Source: Sciscionella marina DSM 45152 (GTDB lineage Bacteria > Actinomycetota > Actinomycetes > Mycobacteriales > Pseudonocardiaceae). From it: a DNA stretch of 64,000 bases. Below are positions 32,486 to 41,819 of this stretch, in pieces (within the stretch, counting starts at the first letter, position 1; each line of letters opens with the position of its first letter). The position numbers were made by a program, and so were the translations under genes. The DNA lies in assembly GCF_000379465.1 (NCBI RefSeq), contig NZ_KB905395.1, positions 206 through 64,205 of the forward strand. The letters run 5' to 3'. Under the pieces are notes generated by a model. That model saw nothing but the letters and a program-made list of their open reading frames with translations. It was not told the origin of the DNA and did no database searches.

Positions 32486-34018
32486 ATGAGCGAAGACGCG
32501 CCGACCCTGGCTCCAACCGCGCAGGAACTCTGGCAGTGGGCCCAAGCGCTGGGAATGGTCCGCGATTCCCTGGCCCGCGCCCGCGAGCGGCGAGGACGAC
32601 TCGCGCATGCCGAGGATGAACACGCCGCCCGTCTCGACGAAGCCCGAGAACGCCCGCCCGCACGGGCCATGACGACCGCAGAACAGGAACGGTGGGCCGC
32701 CGCGCTCGGTGAAAGCGCCTATCCCGGCTGGCAGCAGAAGCCGATCAGCGTCCAAACAGGTCCCCTGCCTGGCGAGGACGACAACACCATCGTCGGCTGG
32801 GGTGTGCATGCCACCAGCTGGGATCGCCGCGGCCTGCCCACCGCATCCGCGTGGGTAGTGTGCCGCGACCATGAAGACGCCAAATCGATCGCGACCATGT
32901 TGCGCAACCAGCCAAGCAAAGACGCGGTTATCGCCTTACACACAGCCGCAACAGCAACCCCAGCGGGCGCATTGACCGCAGCCCAGCGGCGCAGTCCCGC
33001 CGCCGAACCCATCCAACGCGGCCAACAACCGCCGTCGCTGCCTGTGGAAGCGTGGGAGGCCGCCCTTCGCGCCGAGCTACCGGACAGACTGACGAGTCAG
33101 GTGATCGTCCACGACCCGAACCATCCACATTTCGGTGCCTCGCGGCAGCTCTATGCCAAGGCAGTCGAGGAAGTTGATCGAGTCGGCGCGGACCCTGCCC
33201 GGTTAGCCCGGTTGATCCACACCGTGCCGAGCTGGACCGACAAGGTGCGCAATCCCCCATCCCTGGCGCACTGGGCGATCGCCGAATCGAGCACCAGCCC
33301 CAGCTACGAACAACTGGTCCGAGCCGACCCGACCACCGAACACAACACCAACACCAGCACCAGCAGCGAGACGCAGACGACGCCCACCCGGATCGACACC
33401 ATCCACACTCACGAGCAGGCACTCGGATGGGCTCACGGCCTCCAGGCGAACAACCCCATGGACCGGCTCGCCGCGAAACAAGGATTCGGCCACTTCGGTT
33501 CCGACGTCGATGCGATGCTCACCGCGAAGTTTCCCGGGCTCCTCGACTCGACCCGCCAAGCCGCGGACGCCCAACGCGCAAACCCGACGAAGATCTCCAG
33601 CGAGGGACAGCCAGTCCTACGACCCGATCCCGCCGAGCTAGTGGCTCACGTCGAAACCCTGGAACCTGACAAGCCCGTCGATCGGCTTGCCGCGCGCACG
33701 ATGCTCGGGCGCTCCAGCACCACCGTTGACGCCGCGATCGCTTACCGCTTCAGCGACGACCCGGCAGTCGCCGAACGCCTCGCTGAACTGTATCCGGACG
33801 GGATACCCGACACGCCCCTGTGGCAGCGCGCCCAAACCGACCAGGAACACGCCGCCGACGAACACTCGGTCGCAGACGACCCGGCAACGACCGTGCGCGA
33901 AGACCAAGAACACGAACCACTCGCTGAACAGCTCGATGGCCTCGCCGCCAGCGAACGAGCCATCGCCCGCCGCAGCGCCCACAAACCACCCCAACCGACC
34001 GTACGGCGAAGCCGCTGA
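32486..34018 (+). CDS. Hypothetical mobilisation-region protein with an internal repeat
   Basis: 510 residues, unrecognised. The N-terminal 60 residues are helical; residues 65-150 form a folded part (GWGVHATSWDRRGLPTASAW). Two similar 45-residue segments follow: HEQALGWAHGLQANNPMDRL ... VDAMLTAKF (about residues 310-350) and PAELVAHVETLEPDKPVDRL ... VDAAIAYRF (about residues 380-425), both with PxDRLAA and VDA. The tail is Asp/Glu-rich. It lies between relaxase and DnaB-N-like genes and probably belongs to the same unit. ATG follows GGGGGAGA. Confidence 0.65.
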   Translation: MSEDAPTLAPTAQELWQWAQALGMVRDSLARARERRGRLAHAEDEHAARLDEARERPPARAMTTAEQERWAAALGESAYPGWQQKPISVQTGPLPGEDDNTIVGWGVHATSWDRRGLPTASAWVVCRDHEDAKSIATMLRNQPSKDAVIALHTAATATPAGALTAAQRRSPAAEPIQRGQQPPSLPVEAWEAALRAELPDRLTSQVIVHDPNHPHFGASRQLYAKAVEEVDRVGADPARLARLIHTVPSWTDKVRNPPSLAHWAIAESSTSPSYEQLVRADPTTEHNTNTSTSSETQTTPTRIDTIHTHEQALGWAHGLQANNPMDRLAAKQGFGHFGSDVDAMLTAKFPGLLDSTRQAADAQRANPTKISSEGQPVLRPDPAELVAHVETLEPDKPVDRLAARTMLGRSSTTVDAAIAYRFSDDPAVAERLAELYPDGIPDTPLWQRAQTDQEHAADEHSVADDPATTVREDQEHEPLAEQLDGLAASERAIARRSAHKPPQPTVRRSR

Positions 34019-34048
34019 CCAACCATTGGCTCACGCCCAGGGGGAACC

Positions 34049-35575
34049 GTGACACAAGCAACCGAACCCAATCCAAACGAGGACATTAAGGAAGTCCTCA
34101 CCGATGAACAGATCGCCGAGCGCGCCACCACGAAAGCCCGCGAACTCGCCCAGTTACTCCACGAGGCACATGACTCCGATCACCTGCGCGCCGAACGGCT
34201 CGACATCGATATCCTCGCGCATCGGTTCATCGACAACCAGGCCTGGGACACCGACACCACAGCCGCGGACGTGCTCATCCGCGAAGCCGCCCAACTCCGC
34301 ACCACCGAGAACCCCACCGAGGCTGCCCTCGCCGCCGCCGCGCAATGCGAAACCATCGCCGTACGATTGGCCGAACTGGGCGGATTCACCCTTCGCACCG
34401 CCGAACAACTCGACCACACCGACACCGCACAACCACCTGTCGCCGACCAGACCACCAACACCAGCCTGACCGGCGCCCCCGAACAGCCCAGTGGTCCCGG
34501 GGACAACCTGCCCGACCAAGTCGCCGAGCAAGCCCTGCTCGGTAGCCTGCTCCACGCCCCCGATGTGGTCCCCGAGATCGCTAAATTCCTACGCGCCGAC
34601 GACTTCTCCGATCCACGCCTGGCGGCAACCTACACGACCATCACCACGCTCCACGACGTCGGTGAACTCATCGACGTTTCCACCTACGAATCCTCAGCCG
34701 ATCGCCAGAAGGCCTCCCACACCAACCACCAGCGCGTCCTCTCCGAGCTCCGACAGAACCAACCCTCGACTCGACCAGCTTCCCTAATCGCCGATCTCAC
34801 CACCGCGGCCCACCACGACAACACCGGAAACCTCCTCACACCGGATGCGCAGCTGCGAATGGCGCGCACCGTGCTCGCCGACGCCGCGCGGCGCGCCGTC
34901 ACCCAAGCCGGGATCCGTACCCACCGAGCCGCGCGCGCCACCCGATGGGGCGTACACCGCCAACACAGCATCGACACCGCGACCACCGTCCTTGCCGAAC
35001 TCGACACCCTCGCCCAACGCCTTGGCGCCGCCGGTCACCCCACCAGCCACGACGCAGCAAGCCAGCTAAACGGGCTCCTCGACCAGTCCCGACCCGACCG
35101 CGCTTCCACCCGCTTCACCGGGCTGTTCACCCGCCGCGCCGAACGCGACCTCATCCACCTCGCCCTGCGCGGCAACACCGAAGTACTCCGCTTCATCCCA
35201 CAAGACTTCGCCAACCGCGCCCACGCCAACACATGGCGCGCCATTCAAGCCCTCTATGACCGCCGCGAACCCGTCAACTACGTGTCCGTCTACACCGAAA
35301 CCCGCGCCCTGCCAGCACGACACCGCACCACCCTGTCCGCCCAACAACTCCAACACCTCGAACAACGCGACCTCATCAGCGCGGTCAGCATGACCCGATC
35401 CCTCGAAACCATCGCCAAATCCGCACTCCGCCGCAACGCAGCAACGCTGGAAACCAGCCTCCACGATGTGGCCACCAACCGAGATCTCTCCTCCAGCACC
35501 GTCGTCACAGCAGCCCAAGCGGGACACCGACAACTCACCAACCAAATCCAGGCTTCAGCTTCCCGAACCCGCTAA
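34049..35575 (+). CDS. Protein with two DnaB N-terminal-like domains, no helicase core
   Basis: 508 residues. From about residue 152, LPDQVAEQALLGSLLHAPDV and VPEIAKFLRADDFSDPRLAA match the start of replicative DnaB helicases. A second copy begins about residue 360 (RRAERDLIHLALRGNTEVLR, FIPQDFANRAHANTWRAIQA). No Walker A or RecA-like core follows either one. The N-domain of DnaB binds primase and forms the trimeric collar, so a doubled N-domain could bind or load replication proteins during transfer; this is inferred. It begins 30 bases after the previous stop. Confidence 0.7.
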   Translation: MTQATEPNPNEDIKEVLTDEQIAERATTKARELAQLLHEAHDSDHLRAERLDIDILAHRFIDNQAWDTDTTAADVLIREAAQLRTTENPTEAALAAAAQCETIAVRLAELGGFTLRTAEQLDHTDTAQPPVADQTTNTSLTGAPEQPSGPGDNLPDQVAEQALLGSLLHAPDVVPEIAKFLRADDFSDPRLAATYTTITTLHDVGELIDVSTYESSADRQKASHTNHQRVLSELRQNQPSTRPASLIADLTTAAHHDNTGNLLTPDAQLRMARTVLADAARRAVTQAGIRTHRAARATRWGVHRQHSIDTATTVLAELDTLAQRLGAAGHPTSHDAASQLNGLLDQSRPDRASTRFTGLFTRRAERDLIHLALRGNTEVLRFIPQDFANRAHANTWRAIQALYDRREPVNYVSVYTETRALPARHRTTLSAQQLQHLEQRDLISAVSMTRSLETIAKSALRRNAATLETSLHDVATNRDLSSSTVVTAAQAGHRQLTNQIQASASRTR

Positions 35576-35603
35576 CCCCAACCAGAAAGGCGTGTTGACC
35601 GCG

Positions 35604-35852
35604 ATGAGCACCCAACAGCCGATTCCCGAAGCCGCGATGAACCACTACCAAACCACCGGTCAAGCCACCCCTTGGCGGCACGAACTCAACGGCGTCATAC
35701 CCGAACTCGTTCACTGTGCAGGAACCTGGTGGTACCGGGATCAACAGGAAACCTACCGGCCTAGCGATCCCGCTCGATCCAACGATCTCGGCGACTACGA
35801 CCGACGTCTCGACCTTGCACACCGAGCGATTAGCGACCGTGATGTGCGCTAG
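35604..35852 (+). CDS. Small hypothetical protein, 82 residues
   Basis: Unrecognised. MNHYQTTGQATPWRHELNGV, an aromatic stretch (AGTWWYRDQQETYRPSD) and a helical end (YDRRLDLAHRAISDRD). Coding composition continues the mobilisation run, 28 bases after the DnaB-N-like gene. The last 23 bases overlap the converging HEPN-type gene on the other strand. Upstream GTG/TTG starts at 35592/35595 are possible, since AGAAAGG lies at 35584-35590. Confidence 0.5.
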   Translation: MSTQQPIPEAAMNHYQTTGQATPWRHELNGVIPELVHCAGTWWYRDQQETYRPSDPARSNDLGDYDRRLDLAHRAISDRDVR

Positions 35853-37233
35853 TGCATCTATCGAATTGCCATCTCGTGGAGCTACTGATAGTCACCGATT
35901 GAGCCGCATAGCGAACCAGCTTCACCTCCTGAGTCAAATGTTCGATCTCATCTGAGTCAGGGACGATTACGAAACGGCCATTCGAAGCGTCGCTACTCTT
36001 CGCATGCACCAGACGGTTGCGAAGTTCATATATTCGATCGGCCACCTTCTCCACCAGTTTCTGCGCCTTGGCCGATAACGATCCGACTCCGTTAATCGTA
36101 TCCCTTTTCGACAGATGCTCTTTCAGGTGTTTGTCAGACTCGATAAAACATACCAAGTCTTCTTCAGCGAGACACCGACTCAAGGTCAGCCTGATCTGCG
36201 CCTGTTCCGACCGGGTCGTCTTAAATCTGTCCTCAAGCATGGCCACAAGACTGGATACCGACTCGTGTTCGTCTACATTGAACCGGGGATGTCGCAGCCT
36301 TCGGCGCAGTTGTTCGACCGCATCCTCGCGCGAGTATAGCGGATAATGAAATTATATCACTTGATAATAATTCAAGTACTCTACAACCGGCATGTCATAG
36401 GATCGACGCGCATGCCAGTAGTAGCTCAAGGCTTCGGCCGCATAGCGGTTTAGACTTAGACTTAACGGTTGTTTCAAAGGCTTCTCGACATCCTCCTTGG
36501 ACTCAACCTCATCCTGCGGAACTTCTTCTTCAGGTCTGAGGCATAGCTCGAAACCATGCTCAGCTAGAACATCAAGATCGTAAGATAGGGACGAGGAAAT
36601 ATGTTCGGCAATCCCGACCGCCTCGCACTCCGAACGCAGAGGACGCGCCAAGGAGATTTTCAATGTATTGTAATGAAGGCCGGGAACCATGAAAAGTTCA
36701 CGAGTAGGCATCAATTCACTTCGAAAACGGCCAGCCAGGGAACCGAGAGGGGATATTTCGATTGAAATACCCTGCGCATTATTGCGCGCACTAATGCGGC
36801 GATCCGGGAAAATGGAGCGATCAATATCGTAGTTCCACCTATGCCGATAGTCGCTAGAGCGAAGAGGAAGGGATCGAATCAAGACTTCAATGTATCCCTG
36901 CCTCAGTTCAGCAAATCCAGCATACCTTCCAAGCCAAACGAGTTCGGACGAAACTGCCTGCACAATCCTGCGAACGTCTTCAGCTGCGCTCCACCTTAAG
37001 ACAACAGAAACTTCCCCACACTCGCTGGGAATGCTTAGGCGTGTCGACCATTCATGCTTGCGTTCACGAGTTGATGAGTATTCGATTTCAAGATCCGGGC
37101 ACCTTTCAGCAAGTTTAGCGTTCAGCTCGTCCATGCGTCGTTGCTCATCCAAGCGCGCTTGATCCGATACATGAGCCTGCTCGGGCTCATTTGGTACCGT
37201 TTGGTCTTCTCGCCAGGGACCTTTGCGAGGCAT
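35830..37233 (-). pseudogene. HEPN-type protein gene broken by an in-frame TAA
   Basis: A minus-strand frame starts at ATG 37233 and runs 293 codons to TAA (36354-36352), then continues in the same frame for 173 more codons to 35830. Across the stop the sequence reads VVEYLNYYQVI-stop-FHYPLYSREDAVEQL, smooth if the stop was GAA (Glu). The C-terminal part has IYELRNRLVHAKSS (about residue 395; codons 36004-36021), an Rx4H motif as in HEPN ribonuclease domains. Lower GC than the neighbours suggests recent arrival. Intact, it would be a 467-residue protein, perhaps a defence or stress RNase; as it stands, a 293-residue fragment lacking the HEPN motif is made. Confidence 0.7.
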
Positions 37234-37311
37234 CCCTTCACCCCTTTTCTGTCGACTGCACCACAGGAATCCTGGCAGATCGCGGTCGACGTGTCAGTAC
37301 CCCTCAGTTTG

Positions 37312-40300
37312 TTATCGGTAGTCGCGGCTTTCGGTTGGCAGCGCGATCGGAAGCGGGCTGATGTGGCGGGCGATGAGGGTGTGGGTGTTGTTGGCCGCCT
37401 GGAGTTGCCCGCGGATCTGGATGGCGTTGTGCTGCAGGGCCCGCGCGTGGCGCTCGGCGACGCGTGGGTTTATGAGGATGTTGGTCATGCCGGTTTCGTC
37501 TTCGAGGTTGAGGAACAGGATTCCGCCTGCGGTGCCGGGGCGTTCTCGGTGGGTGATGAGCCCAGCGACCCGGACGATGGTCTTATCCGCCTGGCTGGCC
37601 ACCTGGGCGACGGGGATGACTCCGGCTTGATCGAGTTGGGGGCGGTAGTGGGCGATGGGATGCTGGTCGGGGGTGATGCCGGTGGCCCACAGGTCGGCGT
37701 GCGCGGTTTCAATCGGATCGAGACCGCGCAGCGCGGGTGCGGTGATCGAGGCGTCAAGGTCGGGTTGGTTGTGGGCGGGGTGTCCGACGCTCCAGAGTGC
37801 TTCGCGCCGGTTCGGTACGAGTGTGTCGAAAGCACCCGCGGTGGCGAGAGCTTCACGCTCGCCGCGGGGTAGGTATGTGCCTATGCGGGCGAGGAAGTCG
37901 TTGAGATCCCGATAGAACCCGTTGGCACGGCGTTCGGTGACGATGTGGTCGGCGTGGGTGTCACCGACGTTACGGATGCCGCTGAGGCCGAGGCGGATGG
38001 CGCGGTGGTCGCGGCTGGTCGGGTGGGGTTCGAGGGTGGCCTCGGTGGTGCTGTGGTTGATATCTGGGCCCAGGATCTGCACGCCGTGGTGCCGGGCGTC
38101 GGTGATCAGGGATTGGGGGGACCAAAAGCCCATCGGCTGGGCGCGCAGCAGGCCGGTGCAGAAGGCTGCTGGGTAGTAGTGTTTGAGCCAAGCGCTGGCA
38201 TAGACCAGGTGGGCGAAACTATGCGCATGGCTTTCCGGGAACCCGTAGTTGCTGAAGGCTTGGACCTGTTCGAAGATCGTTTCGGCGGTCTCGCGGGGAA
38301 TGCCGTTGGTATCGGCCCCGGTGAAGAAGCGCTCGCGGAGGCGTTCCATGGCGCGCGCGGATCGTTTGGCGCCCATCGCGCGGCGGAGTAGGTCGGCATC
38401 GGCGGGGGTGAAGTCGGCGGCGTCGATCGCGACCTGCATGACCTGTTCCTGAAAAAGTGGCACACCGAGAGTTCGATCCAAACTGTTGGCCAGCAGGGGA
38501 TGTAGATGTTGCCAGGGTTCCCCGTCCCGGCGCCGTAGGTACGGGTGCACGCTCCCGCCCTGGATCGGACCCGGCCGGATCAGGGCGACTTCGATGACGA
38601 GGTCGTAGAAGCAGCGGGGGCGTAGGCGTGGGAGGGTGGCGAGTTGGGCGCGGGATTCGACCTGGAACCCCCCGAGAGACCGCGTCCGCGCGACAGAGCA
38701 TGTCGTACACAGCCTCATCCGCCAGGTCGAGGTGGCCGAGGTCGATCTGGTCGCCGTGGTACTCGGCGATCAGATCGAGCGTGTGGTGCAGGGCGGTGAG
38801 CATGCCCAGACCGAGGAGGTCGAATTTCACCAGGCCCGCGGTAGCGCAGTCGTCCTTGTCCCACTGCAACACCGACCGGTTGGCCATCCGCGCCCATTCC
38901 ACCGGACACACCTCCGAGACAGGGGTCCGCGACAAGACCATGCCGCCCGAATGAATCCCCAAATGCCGCGGATGATCCACAAACTGCTCGGCAAGCCCCC
39001 GCACATCCTCGGGGATCACCTCCGCCTCACCGTCCGCGCCGCCATTGGTGTTGCTGTCGCTGGGTTTCGAATCAGAGCTGGTGTGGCTGGTCATGTGGTA
39101 TTGGCGCAGGACGCGGGAGAAGGCGTCTTGCTGACCGGTGGTGTAGCCAAGCGCTTTCGCCGCGTCCCGGACCGCCGAGCGGAGGCGGTAGGTGATCACG
39201 TTCGCCACCTGCGCCGCGTTCGTACGCCCATAGTTCTGGTACACGTACTGAATCACCTCCTCACGCCGCCCTGACTCGATGTCGACGTCAATATCCGGGT
39301 ACCCGTCCCGTTCGAGTGAGAGGAACCGTTCGAACAGGAGATTCCAGCGGACGGGGTCGGCGTTGGTGATCCGCAACGCGTAACACACCGCCGAGTTGGC
39401 CGCCGATCCCCGACCTTGGCAGAGAATGTTGTTGTTTTCGCAAAACTGCACGATGTCGCGCACGATCAGGAAATACCCCGGAAAACCCATCCGCTTGATC
39501 ACGTCGAGCTCGCGATCGAGTTGCGCGTACGCCTCCGGCGCCACCGTGGGTGGGCCGTACCGATAGCGGGCATACCGGTAGGTGAGTTCTCGCAACCAGG
39601 AGGCTTCGTCGTGCCCGTCCGGGACCGGGCACAGCGGCAGTTCCGGCGCCACGAGACTCAGGTCGAGCGAGCATTCGACCCCGAACACCGCGGCGCGCTG
39701 CACCGTCCCGGGGAAATGCGCGAACCGACGCTGCATCTCGGCACCGGAACGCAGATACGCCATCGGGGCCGCGGGGAGCCAGCCGTCCATCTCGTCCAGG
39801 CTCCGGCGGGCGCGGACCGCGGCCATCGCCGCCGCCAACCTCCCCTGGTTCGGCTGGTGATAGTGCACATTCCCCGACGCGATCGTCGCCAACCCCAGAT
39901 CGCCCGCGATCCCGGCCAGCACATCATTGTCCCGATCCTGGCCGGGCACACTGTGATCCAGCAACTCAACCGCCACATGATCGCCGCCGAACCGGTCGGT
40001 CAGCCACCGCAACTCCTCGGCCGCCGCCTGCGGCCCCCGCACTGTCAGCGCGTCGCGCACCAGGCCCTTGCGACACCCGGACAGGACCAGCACGTGCCCG
40101 GCCAACTCGTCAACGATCTCGTCCAGGTCATACCAGGGCTGGCGCTTGCCCTGCCCACGCAGATGCGCCGTTGAGAGGACCCGGCACAGGCGCCGGTACC
40201 CCTTCAAACCCCGCGCGAGTACCAGCAGATGCCGCCCACCCGGATCCGGCTCCCCCTCCGGCGCGCCCGCGTCCAGGGTCAGCTCCGCCCCGTACACGGT

Positions 40301-40438
40301 CCGGATCCCGCACGTTCGTGCCGCCTCGGCGACCCGGACCGCGGCGTACATGCCGTCATGATCGGTGACCGCGATCGCGTCCAGCCCGAGCCGCACGGCC
40401 TCCTCGACGAGTTCTTCGGGACTGCTGGCACCATCCAG
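37312..40438 (-). pseudogene. dnaE2: Error-prone DNA polymerase DnaE2, 3' main part (frameshifted, 5' end cut off)
   Basis: Most of a C-family translesion polymerase. PHP domain from LDGASSPEELVEEAVRLGLD at the transposon junction; polymerase core with RGSAANSAVCYALRIT and the catalytic PDIDVDIES (about nt 39275-39310); C-terminal part to SLPIALPTESRDYR. The frame shifts near 38674-38679: ADAV is followed by an extra TCTC before GGGTTCCAGGTCGAATC (GGFQVESRAQ), a four-base gain at a GA repeat. The first 70 codons are at 45767-45976, separated by the Tn554-like element. No active enzyme is expected. A partner ImuB is not seen in the window. Confidence 0.9.
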
Positions 40439-40449
40439 TTAACCGACCT
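40439..40449 (+). repeat. Left terminal inverted repeat of the Tn554-like element
   Basis: TTAACCGACCT, the exact inverse of 45756-45766. It directly follows ATCCAG (40433-40438), which encodes the Leu-Asp pair of the main dnaE2 fragment on the minus strand. Confidence 0.85.
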
Positions 40450-40593
40450 GACCACCAGAAATTTCGCCTCTGACCTGGTGATTCACGTCGCGAACATGTG
40501 TGTGACGACGCTGCTTAAGTCAGTTGGAGCCGTCGCAAGATCACTCGTTTGAGGGGGTGAGATGAGACCGCCAGGGTCGGCGGGGCAGGCCGT

Positions 40594-41111
40594 TTAAAAG
40601 GGGACGCTGAGGTGTTCGATGGCGGTCTTGGCCCATTCCTGCGCCCCTTCGCCAGCGCCGGTCGCCACTCCGGTGGCTACTGGAGTGAGGAACCACTTAA
40701 TGGCGGAGAGCGCTCGCCGGATCCTGCCGGGTTTCGGCTCGTCCTGCGTGACCTCTTCGAGCACTTCCTTCGCTGCGTCCTCGGCGTCCTGCTGGTCTTG
40801 CTCGGAGAGCCCCAGAAGCGGCAAGTTTTCCAGCGTGTGCGCCACCGCCTGCGCGATTAGCTCGAAGCCTGGCGCGATGTGCTGAGTCTGGTCCTGAACC
40901 TGGTTGACCGTCTGGTTGTCCCAAGCCAGTTGGGCGCCGTCGGCGTTGCCGTAGATCACCGGACCGTTGTAGACGGTGGTTGAAGGAGTGGCACCGTTGG
41001 GGAGTTCGGGTGTGTCCGCCTGGATGGGGACGTTGATCGGGTGTCGAATTCCTTCTGCATCTCGCTCATCATCTGCGCGATCTGGCGACAATCGATCGAA
41101 AAGCCCGCCAT
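40594..41111 (-). pseudogene. Transposon cargo gene, broken by a one-base deletion
   Basis: ATG 41111 follows GGAGGGG and reads MAGFSIDCRQIAQMMSEMQKEFD; near 41043 the sense moves to the frame HPINVPIQADTPELPNG ... TTVYNGPVIYGNADGAQLAW ... to 40594. Restoring one base (EFD-HPINVP) gives about 172 residues. The C-terminal 75 residues (IAQAVAHTLENLPLLGLSEQ, DAAKEVLEEVTQDEPKPGRI, RRALSAIKWFLTP) resemble small helical modules seen at the ends of diverse actinomycete effector proteins; no catalytic motif. Only the downstream frame with a TTG start would still be open. Confidence 0.6.
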
Positions 41112-41237
41112 GATGGCCCCTCCAATGCTCTTACCTGGTCAGCAGTATGCACCTGCGTCAGCATCATCGTTCCGAGGCCCCACTGTGTGACAAATCAAGG
41201 CCGAGCCCAGGGGGGGCGGATGGATCGCGCCGAGTGA

Positions 41238-41819
41238 TCACTGTCCGGACTTCTCAAGCAGTTCGGCTTCCAGGCCGGCAACGCGTTTATCGAGGAACCG
41301 GGTGTTGTCGCGGGCAGCCTGTAAGCGTTCCTGTAGGCGCTGGTTGTCGTGGGTGAGCTGACGGACCTTCTGTTTGAGGGTGGTGTTCTCGATGACGGTC
41401 CGTTGGATGCCGTCCTCGGGCAGATCCAGTTCCAGGTCGCGAACCTTGCCCAGTAATTGCCCAATAGTGGTGCGCTGTAAGGAAATCTCCTCGTGCGCGC
41501 GACTGAGTACCTCTTCGGCGTTCAGCGCTCGTTCCCGCCACGCTGCCTCGTTCTTCGCGGTCTGCTCGGCCTGGTCCCGGACGTGTTGCCCCCTGGCCGC
41601 AGCGGTGGCTTCCTCGACGAGCTGACGGGCGTTCGGGTTCTGGTAGAGGAAGGTGCGGGAGACTCCGGCTCGTCGGGCGAGGGCGGCGACGGTGATTTTG
41701 GCGCGTTCGCGGCGCATCTGGCGAAGGGCATCGCGGACGCGGTCGAGCATGTTCTCGATGCTGCTGCGGCGGGCGTCGAGCGCGGCCGCGGCGCGGCTCG
41801 TAGTGGGTGTGGTCGTCAC
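41238..41819 (-). CDS. tnpC: TnpC-like protein (DUF6262 type)
   Basis: 193 residues: an N-terminal segment with a helix-turn-helix (KITVAALARRAGVSRTFLYQ, about residues 42-62), then a long coiled coil (EEISLQRTTIGQLLGKVRDL, TLKQKVRQLTHDNQRLQERL). TnpC of Tn554 is not essential but affects efficiency and orientation of insertion. Its ATG overlaps the stop of tnpB (ATGA, 41816-41819), matching the Tn554 order. DNA binding through the HTH is likely. Confidence 0.8.
   Translation of the reverse strand: MTTTPTTSRAAAALDARRSSIENMLDRVRDALRQMRRERAKITVAALARRAGVSRTFLYQNPNARQLVEEATAAARGQHVRDQAEQTAKNEAAWRERALNAEEVLSRAHEEISLQRTTIGQLLGKVRDLELDLPEDGIQRTVIENTTLKQKVRQLTHDNQRLQERLQAARDNTRFLDKRVAGLEAELLEKSGQ

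Noticed and set aside
37312-37872. Plus-strand frames opposite the dnaE2 3' end
   Set aside because: Mirror images of dnaE2 coding; polymerase sequence on the minus strand is unambiguous.
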